Assembly: GCA_023386255.1 (NCBI GenBank)
Contig: JAEWKB010000225.1
Location: 1-12,784 of the forward strand
Length of the DNA: 12,784 bases
Direction: 5' to 3'
Source of the DNA: Bacteroidota bacterium
GTDB lineage: Bacteria > Bacteroidota > Bacteroidia > Flavobacteriales > Flavobacteriaceae
Shown here: piece by piece, positions 7,183 through 12,784 of the stretch
Layout of the letters: every line of letters starts with the position of its first letter
Position numbering within the stretch: the stretch's first letter is position 1
Notes under the pieces: model-generated
Database searches by the model: none
What the model saw: only the letters and a program-made list of their open reading frames with translations
What the model was told of the DNA's origin: nothing
Translations under genes and position numbers: made by a program

Positions 7183-8142
7183 CTACGCAAAAGCGTTCCG
7201 GTCTACCGCAAGGGTAACTTCAGCGTTGGTAAGCAGTTCTTTATAATGCTCAAAAAATATAACCTGCCTGCCTAAAGCTGCTTTAACCAGGTAGCGGTTT
7301 CCTTTAAAGTAGCATTGCTTTACCACAACCTTTAGTGGCCCGGCTTCAACAATCTTAAGCTGGTGCGGGTATAGCAATACTGTTTCTTCGGGATTTTTGG
7401 TGAGGGTTAAAAGCTCCAGTTTTATCTCGTTCACTTCACCAAAAAGTGAAGCGGCATATTTATTTTTTGGATTATAATAAATCTCTTTTGACGGCGCTTT
7501 ATCCAGTATCCTTCCCTCCTGTATCACTATAGTTTCATCAGCAAATGAGAGCGCATCGGTACTGTCGTGCGTGGCTACAATAACAGTAATCCCTTTTTGC
7601 TTTAGGTAGGCAAACAGGTTACGGCGCAGGGCATTCTTTCTGAAGTTATCAATATGGCTGAATGGCTCATCCAGCAATAATACTTCTGGTTCCCGGGCCA
7701 GTACACGTGCTATGGCAATGCGCTGTTGCTGGCCGCCGCTAAGGTGTTTGGCATGCACATCGGCAAATTCAGCCATCTCAACCACTTCAAGCAATTCCCT
7801 CACCCGTTGATCTTTTTCTTCAGGATAAAAATTTGAAAGGAACTTGCCCACGTTTTCCGCAGCGCTAATGTAAGGCATCAGGTCAAAATCCTGCGCAAGA
7901 TACTTCATGTAAGGCATACCGGGCACCAGGTTAAACTTTGGGCCGGTAACAGGCGTGCCGCTAAAACTGATTTCCCCTTCATTTAGGTCATAAAGGCCAT
8001 AAATAAGTTTAAGCAATGTGCTTTTACCGCATCCGCTTTCTCCTATCACTGCAATATTCTGGCCTTTCTTAACTGTAAAAGAAAGGTTGTGAAGTATTTT
8101 TTTATCTGTATAACCAAACGATATATTTTTTACAGCAAGCAT
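7183..8142 (-). CDS. ABC transporter ATP-binding protein with C-terminal extension
   Basis: A 319-residue ABC ATPase expected to power a transporter on the cytoplasmic face of the inner membrane. All nucleotide-binding motifs are present: Walker A GESGCGKST (34-42), Q-loop Gln84, signature LSGGQQQR (134-141), Walker B VLLLDEP (154-160), D-loop SHID (162-165) and H-loop His192. The arrangement and the region after about 235, which looks like a TOBE-type domain, resemble importers of the iron(III)/spermidine/sulfate class. No permease or binding-protein gene is next to it in this window: both neighbours face other ways. The partner and substrate are unknown. Its promoter is likely the TACTTTTG at 8164-8157, and it ends at the terminator shared with the S9 peptidase gene. 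Confidence 0.88.
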   Translation of the reverse strand: MLAVKNISFGYTDKKILHNLSFTVKKGQNIAVIGESGCGKSTLLKLIYGLYDLNEGEISFSGTPVTGPKFNLVPGMPYMKYLAQDFDLMPYISAAENVGKFLSNFYPEEKDQRVRELLEVVEMAEFADVHAKHLSGGQQQRIAIARVLAREPEVLLLDEPFSHIDNFRKNALRRNLFAYLKQKGITVIVATHDSTDALSFADETIVIQEGRILDKAPSKEIYYNPKNKYAASLFGEVNEIKLELLTLTKNPEETVLLYPHQLKIVEAGPLKVVVKQCYFKGNRYLVKAALGRQVIFFEHYKELLTNAEVTLAVDRNAFA

Positions 8143-8156
8143 ATTTAAACTTTATG

Positions 8157-8164
8157 CAAAAGTA
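8157..8164 (-). promoter_or_regulatory. Putative -7 element of the ABC ATPase gene
   Basis: The minus strand reads TACTTTTG, exact to TAnnTTTG, and continues CA, so the decamer TACTTTTGCA is identical to that of the TonB-receptor promoter. It lies 14 bases before the ATG, so the mRNA leader would be only a few bases long. No clear TTG -33 element is seen. Confidence 0.6.
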
Positions 8165-8364
8165 TTTAATGGGTAGCACATTAAAAATCTAAACTGTAAA
8201 TAAATATGTGTTTTAACAACCACAATTTTTGCACTTAACATTTATTTAACTAAAAGATTAAAAGGCAGCGGATTACATGATGCCTACAAACATAATTCCT
8301 GTTAAATATTTCCTATTTCCGACCTACAATACTATTATATCTTTAATAAATAAATTAAAATGTT

Positions 8365-8372
8365 TAACTTTG
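8365..8372 (+). promoter_or_regulatory. Distal putative -7 element of the outer-membrane barrel gene
   Basis: TAACTTTG is an exact TAnnTTTG match, 81 bases before the barrel ATG. A -33 TTG is not evident. It would give a leader of about 75 bases. Confidence 0.45.
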
Positions 8373-8426
8373 CAAACTATTTTTGTTAAATAACCTAATT
8401 CATTTTACAAGCTATTACGATACTAA

Positions 8427-8434
8427 TATCTTTG
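8427..8434 (+). promoter_or_regulatory. Proximal putative -7 element of the outer-membrane barrel gene
   Basis: TATCTTTG is an exact TAnnTTTG match 19 bases before the barrel ATG at 8454. Its 8 bases are the same as in the putative argS promoter. The -33 region is only T-rich. Either this or the distal box, or both, may be used. Confidence 0.5.
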
Positions 8435-8453
8435 ACTGAAATTTATCCTACAT

Positions 8454-9086
8454 ATGAATAAGATTTTCACAATAGTTTCGCTATTTATAATTTCAATTAG
8501 TGGTTTTGCGCAAATGCGTACTTACGATCAGGTATCTATTGAGGCCGATTATGGTTTCAATGGCACAACACACAATAAAACCATTACAGGGATAAATCAT
8601 TTTGGCATCGGCTTCAGGTATATGATTGACGACAGCTGGGGTGTAAAATTTGATTATGCCAATGACCGCTTCAGGCTTGATGGAAGCTCTGATGAAGGAT
8701 CTGATTACAACAGGTTTTCACTACAGGGAGTACATAACCTGGGGCGTACGCTTGATATACCGTGGAATACCATGGATCGCCTTAACCTGCTTGTACATGC
8801 GGGGATAGGATATTCTGCGCTTAAATCATTAAGCAACCCCGGTATTGATAATATAGGGCATGTAATTGTGGGGCTTACACCTCAAATCTATGTTTCTGAA
8901 TCTATAGCTATACACATTGATGCTTCTTACCTGGTTAACTTTACACAGCACTTTAACTTTGACGGCAGCTACCCTTCTACTCCTTATGTTGGAGAAAGGC
9001 CAAGCTTTACAGCTAATATGTTTACCGCTTCGGCCGGATTAACCGTTTATTTAGGAAGAAACAAGTCTGATGCTGACTGGAGATAA
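8454..9086 (+). CDS. Outer-membrane beta-barrel protein, barrel-only
   Basis: A 210-residue exported protein. Residues 1-20 are a signal peptide (MNKIFTIVSLFIISISGFAQ). The rest alternates short polar turns with amphipathic strands, e.g. FGIGFRYMIDDSWGVKFDY, the LNLLVHAGIGYS region and FTASAGLTVYLGRN, consistent with a small barrel of about eight strands (OMP_b-brl / porin-family type). As I recall them, similar flavobacterial proteins continue after YLGRN-like and ADW motifs into a linker and an OmpA peptidoglycan-binding domain. Here the protein stops at DADWR and a terminator follows 7 bases later, so no OmpA domain is encoded in this gene. The function is structural or unknown. Two promoter candidates lie upstream, and the neighbour is convergent. 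Confidence 0.8.
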   Translation: MNKIFTIVSLFIISISGFAQMRTYDQVSIEADYGFNGTTHNKTITGINHFGIGFRYMIDDSWGVKFDYANDRFRLDGSSDEGSDYNRFSLQGVHNLGRTLDIPWNTMDRLNLLVHAGIGYSALKSLSNPGIDNIGHVIVGLTPQIYVSESIAIHIDASYLVNFTQHFNFDGSYPSTPYVGERPSFTANMFTASAGLTVYLGRNKSDADWR

Positions 9087-9093
9087 AAAATTA

Positions 9094-9122
9094 AAGGCTG
9101 CCAATTGGCAGCCTTCTTTTTT
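9094..9122. terminator. Bidirectional terminator between barrel gene and OmpA lipoprotein gene
   Basis: A self-complementary 22-bp block (9094-9115), with arms AAGGCTGCC and GGCAGCCTT around AATT. On the plus strand it is followed by CTTTTTT, and on the minus strand by TTAATTTTTTAT. It can end both convergent transcripts. Confidence 0.9.
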
Positions 9123-9133
9123 GTTTTTGATAT

Positions 9134-9829
9134 TTATTGTTTTGCTTCCCTTTCAGCATCCTGTATCATTTTCTCATTAGCTGTAATAGCAAATTCTACG
9201 CGCCTGTTTTTAGCCATACCCGATGCGCTGGAGTTATCAGCAATAGGATCGGCTTCACCACGCCCAATAGTATTAAAACGTGACGACTTAAGGCCTTTGC
9301 TCACAAGGTAACTTCTTACTGATGCCGCCCTTTCTTCGGACAGCCTTAGGTTATAATCTTCAGCACCACTGCTGTCAGTATAGCCAAATATCTGGATATT
9401 AGTATCCGGATATTCATTAAATACCGGTACAAGCCTGTCAAGATTAGCCTTAGCTGTAGATGTAAGCGTAGCTTTGTTCAGGTCAAAATTTACAGAATTT
9501 TCACCCAGTGTAAGCTTAATTCCCTCACCTACCCTGTCAACTTCAGCACCGGGAAGCGCCTGCTCAATTTTCTGGGCCTGTTTGTCCATCCTGTTACCTA
9601 TAACACCACCAACTGTACCACCTACAACACCACCTATAATGGCTCCCAATGCAGTATTGCCTCCTTTGCCTATATTATTACCCAGTACACCGCCTATAAC
9701 AGCTCCAGATGCGGCTCCTATGGCAACGCCACGTTGCGTTTTATTAGTATTTTTAACTGATTCGCAGGATGTGATACCAATGCCTGCAAACATAGCTAAC
9801 GACAGTATATAAACCTTGATATTTTTCAT
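9134..9829 (-). CDS. OmpA-family lipoprotein with glycine zipper (YiaD-like)
   Basis: A 231-residue outer-membrane lipoprotein that probably anchors the envelope to peptidoglycan. The signal peptide ends in a lipobox, GITSC, with Cys22 as the lipidated residue. Residues about 34-80 are a glycine zipper, rich in GxxxG steps (GAVIGGVLG, GAIIGGVVGG). The OmpA C-terminal domain covers about 105-218, with FGYTDSSGAEDYN, where Asp152 is the expected peptidoglycan-binding Asp, then LRLSEERAASVRSYL with Arg167, and NRRVEFAI near the end. It is the second gene of an operon, starting 21 bases after the lipocalin-like gene. It resembles E. coli YiaD in layout, but the symbol is not assigned. Confidence 0.88.
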   Translation of the reverse strand: MKNIKVYILSLAMFAGIGITSCESVKNTNKTQRGVAIGAASGAVIGGVLGNNIGKGGNTALGAIIGGVVGGTVGGVIGNRMDKQAQKIEQALPGAEVDRVGEGIKLTLGENSVNFDLNKATLTSTAKANLDRLVPVFNEYPDTNIQIFGYTDSSGAEDYNLRLSEERAASVRSYLVSKGLKSSRFNTIGRGEADPIADNSSASGMAKNRRVEFAITANEKMIQDAEREAKQ

Positions 9830-9850
9830 AATTATTCTGTTTTATTGATT

Positions 9851-10300
9851 TTACATTTTAGTGAATTGATAAACTACTTCAGTATTTCTTCCGCCTACCG
9901 ATACATTATCTACAAGCTGGAAAGAACTTTCAGACTGGTTGCGCATCTGCAGGAAATATCCCTGAGAAACCCTTTTAGCTTTTTCGCCTTCAGTAATTTT
10001 GAGTGTAAATGCGCCTTCCTTTGTTATAGTCCATACAATAGGGCTAGTAAACGACGGACATCCGGCTTTGGCCAGGGTCATTGTACCGGTATTGTTGTTA
10101 GGTACAAATTTCCATGAGCTGCCTTCAAAACATTTCGAGTCGGCCACATCAAACGAAGTGACTTTAATATAATCAGAGCCGGGATAAGTTACGCTGGATA
10201 TCATCCAGTCACCCTTTAGCCCTGTCTGCGATTTTGTGTCAAGCGATCCGCAGGAAGCCATGCCTATAACGCACATGCTTAATAACAGAAGTTTTTTCAT
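9851..10300 (-). CDS. Lipocalin-like lipoprotein
   Basis: A 149-residue small lipoprotein. The signal peptide MKKLLLLSMCVIGMASC ends in a lipobox with Cys17. The mature part starts with LKGDWMISSV (28-37), resembling the Gly-x-Trp start of lipocalin folds, followed by beta-rich sequence with FEGSSWKFVPNN and a closing VVYQF strand. Mature Cys57 and Cys81 could form a disulfide (inference). It fits the 'lipocalin family protein' seen in Flavobacterium. Ligand unknown. It is the first gene of a two-gene unit with the OmpA-family lipoprotein, so the two may act together in the outer membrane. The promoter is likely at 10337-10368. Confidence 0.78.
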   Translation of the reverse strand: MKKLLLLSMCVIGMASCGSLDTKSQTGLKGDWMISSVTYPGSDYIKVTSFDVADSKCFEGSSWKFVPNNNTGTMTLAKAGCPSFTSPIVWTITKEGAFTLKITEGEKAKRVSQGYFLQMRNQSESSFQLVDNVSVGGRNTEVVYQFTKM

Positions 10301-10336
10301 AATTGTTATTCAGGTTTTGGTTATTATTTGTAACTA

Positions 10337-10368
10337 TAAAGTTACTAACATTACTACATAACTTACAA
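10337..10368 (-). promoter_or_regulatory. Putative promoter of the lipocalin-OmpA lipoprotein operon
   Basis: On the minus strand TTG (10368-10366) is followed after 21 bases by TAACTTTA (10344-10337), one base off TAnnTTTG. The -7 box is overlapped by a small dyad, GTAAC at 10330-10334 and GTTAC at 10341-10345. Confidence 0.5.
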
Positions 10369-10549
10369 GAACTCCTATATCTATTTAGCAGGAATTAACT
10401 TACCTTTAGCATTACTGTTAAAGCTATGAGTTATATAGCAGCAAGTTTTACAGGCACTTCGGTAAGACAAACAGTGTTGCAACGGCATATTAATCTTTTC
10501 TTAAAGATGCTTTTCTTTAACATAAACTGACGCGGCAGCAGCGCAGTAA

Positions 10550-10586
10550 TGCCAAATTGTCACCAAAACAAGGGTTGGTATTTTAT
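10550..10586 (+). promoter_or_regulatory. Putative htpG promoter with palindrome over the -33 element
   Basis: TTG (10557-10559) is followed after 19 bases by TATTTTAT (10579-10586), a partial -7 match. The TTG lies inside TGCCAAATTGTCA (10550-10562), a near-perfect 13-base dyad with one mismatched pair. A dyad over the -33 element of a heat-shock chaperone gene suggests stress control. The assignment is tentative because the -7 match is weak. Confidence 0.4.
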
Positions 10587-10627
10587 TTGAATGGTCTGAA
10601 GCAGCTAATCATAACAAACAATATACT

Positions 10628-12514
10628 ATGACAACAGGAAAAATTAATGTTTCGGTTGAAAACATATTTCCCTTAATCAAGAAATTTTTATACAGTGACC
10701 ATGAGATCTTTCTGCGCGAATTGGTAAGTAATGCTACAGATGCTACATTAAAGCTGAAGCACCTTACAGGCATTGGTGAAGCAAAAGTGGAGTATGGTAA
10801 TCCTATTATTGAAGTAAAAGTTGATAAAGAGGGTAAAAAGCTCCACATTATTGACCAGGGTATTGGTATGACGGGCGAAGAGGTTGAGAAGTATATCAAC
10901 CAGGTGGCTTTTTCGGGCGCAGAAGAATTTCTTGAAAAGTATAAGGATTCTGCTAAAGATGCGGGCATTATCGGCCACTTCGGGCTTGGTTTCTACTCGG
11001 CCTTTATGGTAGCTGAAAAGGTGGAGATTATTACCAAATCCTACAAAGACGAACCTGCTGTACACTGGGTGTGCGACGGCAGCCCTGAATTTACCCTTGA
11101 GCCTGCGGATAAAACAGAACGCGGTACTGAGATTATCCTGCACATTGCGGAAGATTCAACTGAGTTCCTTGAGGAATACCGCATTCGTGAATTGCTGAAG
11201 AAATACAACAAGTTTATGCCTGTGCCTATTAAATTTGGTACACGCAAAGAAACACTTCCTAAACCTGAGGACGCTCCTGAAGATTATAAAGCGGAAGAGG
11301 TTGAGGTTGACAACATCATCAACAACCCGACACCGGCGTGGACAAAGCAGCCGAGCGACCTGACAGATGAAGATTATAAGGCTTTTTACCACGAGCTGTA
11401 CCCAATGCAGTTTGATGAGCCGCTCTTCAACATACACCTTAATGTAGATTATCCTTTTAACCTTACCGGTATTTTGTACTTCCCTAAACTTTCAGCAGAC
11501 CTGCAGGTTCAGAAAGACAAGATACAGCTGTACCAAAACCAGGTATTTGTTACTGATAATGTAGAAGGCATTGTGCCGGAATTCCTTACCATGCTTCGTG
11601 GTGTGATAGACAGCCCGGACATTCCGCTTAACGTGTCGCGCTCTTACCTGCAGGCTGACGGTGCCGTGAAAAAGATTTCTAACTACATTACCCGAAAGGT
11701 AGCCGATAAGCTTAAATCATTATTTACAGAAAACCGTGAGGATTTTGAGCAGAAATGGAACGACATTAAAATAGTGCTGGAGTACGGTATGCTTAGCGAG
11801 CCTAAATTCTATGAAAAAGCAGGCGCTTTTGTATTATACCCTACTGTAGATGATGAATTTTTTACGCTTGATGAGCTTAAAGAAAAATTAAAAGATAACC
11901 AAACCGATAAAGATGGTAAGCTGGTAGTGCTATATGCCTCAAACAAAGATGCCCAACACAGCTATATAGCTGCTGCTAAAGACAAAGGTTATGAGGTACT
12001 GTTGCTTGATTCGCCTATTGTATCGCACCTGATACAGAAACTGGAAAGCGATAATGAGAACCTGACATTTACACGTGTAGACTCTGACCATATTGATAAG
12101 CTTATTAAAAAGGATGAAGAACAGATATCTAAATTATCTGATGAGGAGAAAGACAAGCTTAAAAATGTGCTTGAAGAAATAGTACCGAAACAAACTTACA
12201 GCGTGCAGCTTGAAGCGATGGACAGCAGCGCCGCTCCTTTCATGATAACGCAGCCGGAATTTATGCGCCGCATGAAAGAAATGAGCCAGACCGGCGGTGG
12301 CGGCATGTTCGGCATGGGCAACTTCCCCGAGATGTATAACCTTGTGGTGAACACCAACCACGAGTTATCTGCTAACATATTGAACAGCGAAGACAAGTCC
12401 CGCCAGGAGGCACTTGTAAAACAGGCGCTTGACCTGGCAAAGCTAAGCCAGAACTTACTTAAAGGTGAAGAGCTTACAGCTTTTGTAAGAAGGAGCTTTG
12501 AGTTAATAAAATAG
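10628..12514 (+). CDS. htpG: Molecular chaperone HtpG (Hsp90)
   Basis: A 628-residue cytoplasmic homodimeric ATP-dependent chaperone, close to E. coli HtpG in length (about 624). The N-terminal GHKL ATPase is complete: FLRELVSNATDA (28-39) with catalytic Glu31 and Mg-binding Asn35, DQGIGM (76-81) with the nucleotide-binding Asp76, and the ATP-lid glycine loop GHFGLGFYSAF (116-126). The middle domain has IPLNVSRSYLQ, where Arg338 corresponds to the catalytic-loop Arg. The C-terminal dimerisation domain includes the Met/Gly-rich TGGGGMFGMGNFPEM and ends in RRSFELIK. The glutamine in DQGIGM (Asn in E. coli) is, as I recall, normal for Bacteroidota. The gene stands alone with its own upstream region and terminator. 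Confidence 0.97.
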   Translation: MTTGKINVSVENIFPLIKKFLYSDHEIFLRELVSNATDATLKLKHLTGIGEAKVEYGNPIIEVKVDKEGKKLHIIDQGIGMTGEEVEKYINQVAFSGAEEFLEKYKDSAKDAGIIGHFGLGFYSAFMVAEKVEIITKSYKDEPAVHWVCDGSPEFTLEPADKTERGTEIILHIAEDSTEFLEEYRIRELLKKYNKFMPVPIKFGTRKETLPKPEDAPEDYKAEEVEVDNIINNPTPAWTKQPSDLTDEDYKAFYHELYPMQFDEPLFNIHLNVDYPFNLTGILYFPKLSADLQVQKDKIQLYQNQVFVTDNVEGIVPEFLTMLRGVIDSPDIPLNVSRSYLQADGAVKKISNYITRKVADKLKSLFTENREDFEQKWNDIKIVLEYGMLSEPKFYEKAGAFVLYPTVDDEFFTLDELKEKLKDNQTDKDGKLVVLYASNKDAQHSYIAAAKDKGYEVLLLDSPIVSHLIQKLESDNENLTFTRVDSDHIDKLIKKDEEQISKLSDEEKDKLKNVLEEIVPKQTYSVQLEAMDSSAAPFMITQPEFMRRMKEMSQTGGGGMFGMGNFPEMYNLVVNTNHELSANILNSEDKSRQEALVKQALDLAKLSQNLLKGEELTAFVRRSFELIK

Positions 12515-12539
12515 TGGTAATAATAGGATAAAGTTGAAC

Positions 12540-12568
12540 AACCTGCAGTGCGAGCTGCAGGTTTTTTT
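12540..12568 (+). terminator. Rho-independent terminator of htpG
   Basis: A 9-bp stem AACCTGCAG / CTGCAGGTT with loop TGCGAG (12549-12554), followed by T-rich sequence (T12562-T12568), 26 bases after the htpG stop codon. Confidence 0.92.
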
Positions 12569-12602
12569 GTTTAAACCTTTCCCCACTTTTAACAGTCTAA
12601 TC

Positions 12603-12640
12603 AACATTGCCTTACTATATTTACTTTAAAGAGCAATGTT
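12603..12640. promoter_or_regulatory. 8-bp inverted repeat just upstream of the last gene
   Basis: AACATTGC (12603-12610) and GCAATGTT (12633-12640) are exact reverse complements, 22 bases apart. The right arm ends two bases before the ATG at 12643. The AT-rich stretch between them (TATATTTA, 12616-12623) is a one-mismatch -7 candidate. It could be an operator or a leader hairpin; an 8-bp match can also arise by chance. Confidence 0.35.
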
Positions 12641-12642
12641 AT

Positions 12643-12784
12643 ATGGATAATTACACGCTTTGGTCGCTCCGGCTCGGTTATACGGGGAAGCATTCGGCGC
12701 AAATACAACAAAAGGGAATCAGGAAGTTCCTTGAAGATTCGTTTGCTTCGGCGTATAGCAATACCATGCCGCTATTTTTACAAA
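12643..12784 (+). CDS. N-terminal fragment, possible DUF1800 protein (partial)
   Basis: 47 codons run from the ATG at 12643 to the window edge without a stop. The residues begin MDNYTLWSLRLGYTGKHSAQ, followed by a helix-rich segment (GIRKFLEDSF) and end NTMPLFLQ. The pattern 'W-x-x-R-x-G-[YF], then about 14 residues, G-x-x-x-F-L' resembles the N-terminus of DUF1800 proteins, which in flavobacteria often precede a DUF1501 gene. That is from memory of the family and the fragment is short. There is no signal peptide at this start. The ATG is the first in frame after the htpG terminator. Confidence 0.5.
   Translation, partial: MDNYTLWSLRLGYTGKHSAQIQQKGIRKFLEDSFASAYSNTMPLFLQ

Larger units (their letters stand above)
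8143..8453. other. Divergent intergenic region ABC ATPase / outer-membrane barrel
   Basis: A 311-bp AT-rich spacer. It contains one -7 element for the ABC gene (8157-8164, minus) and two for the barrel gene (8365-8372 and 8427-8434, plus). No reading frame with coding features is present. Between about 8190 and 8360 I see no further element. Confidence 0.7.
10301..10627. other. Divergent intergenic region lipocalin operon / htpG
   Basis: A 327-bp spacer. It holds the lipocalin promoter near its left end and the htpG promoter with an overlapping palindrome near its right end. In between are only a minor 6-bp dyad (10493-10508) and an 8-base palindrome GTTGCAAC (10476-10483), neither of which I would assign a function. 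No small gene is supported. Confidence 0.7.

Noticed and set aside
4675..8142. S9 peptidase and ABC ATPase as one peptide export or uptake system
   Set aside because: The genes are convergent and separated by a two-way terminator; nothing in the sequence links them functionally.
8454..9093. The barrel protein as a pseudogene of a two-domain OmpA gene
   Set aside because: No remnant of an OmpA domain follows the stop codon in any forward frame; a terminator starts 7 bases later and then the convergent gene. A true short form is simpler.
10501..10627. A sigma-54 type promoter ahead of htpG
   Set aside because: The GGCAG and GC elements near 10534-10552 do not fit the TGGCAC-N5-TTGCA spacing and sequence.
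10748..11437. Minus-strand frames inside htpG
   Set aside because: They are antisense to the conserved HtpG ATPase and middle domains and have no supporting features.

Overview
The window looks like ordinary chromosomal DNA from a member of the Flavobacteriaceae (Bacteroidota), close to Flavobacterium. Three things point there. The proteins are of that type: a TonB-dependent receptor with an N-terminal carboxypeptidase-regulatory-like domain, an S9D glutamyl-type peptidase, a flavobacterial HtpG, and lipoproteins with SC-type lipoboxes. Start codons lack Shine-Dalgarno sequences and have A-rich leaders. Several upstream regions carry the Bacteroidota -7 promoter element TAnnTTTG.

Layout, left to right. 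Bases 1-457 (minus) hold the N-terminal 152 codons of arginyl-tRNA synthetase. The first 49 bases form a near-perfect hairpin that interrupts its conserved core and looks like an assembly fold-back at a contig end. A 339-bp divergent spacer follows, then an 800-residue TonB-dependent outer-membrane receptor (797-3199, plus), a terminator, a short patch of flavobacterial tandem repeats, and a convergent FabH-type ketoacyl-ACP synthase III (3486-4499, minus) with its own terminator. FabH is divergent from a secreted S9 serine peptidase (4675-7092, plus). That peptidase converges through a shared hairpin on a lone ABC ATPase (7183-8142, minus). A 311-bp divergent spacer with clear promoters leads to a small outer-membrane beta-barrel protein (8454-9086, plus). 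The barrel gene converges, through a symmetric terminator, on a two-gene lipoprotein operon (minus): a lipocalin-like lipoprotein (10300-9851) followed by a glycine-zipper OmpA-family lipoprotein (9829-9134). Divergent from that operon is htpG (10628-12514, plus) with a strong terminator. The window ends in the first 47 codons of another gene, possibly a DUF1800 protein (12643 onward).

How the genes fit together. Five of the nine products are predicted to be exported (receptor, peptidase, barrel, two lipoproteins), so the theme is cell envelope. The only convincing operon is the lipocalin/OmpA-lipoprotein pair. The other genes appear to be single transcription units, each with its own promoter or terminator. 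No CRISPR array, phage, insertion sequence, tRNA or rRNA was seen.

I do not see a new multi-gene system. The items worth a second look are small: the argS fold-back, a 32-bp palindrome ahead of the receptor promoter, a 10-mer shared by the divergent fabH and peptidase promoters, a palindrome overlapping the likely htpG -33 element, an inverted repeat framing the start of the last gene, tandem repeats at the 3' end of fabH, and a barrel protein that stops where relatives continue into an OmpA domain. Identities were assigned by reading the proteins; no database search was run.
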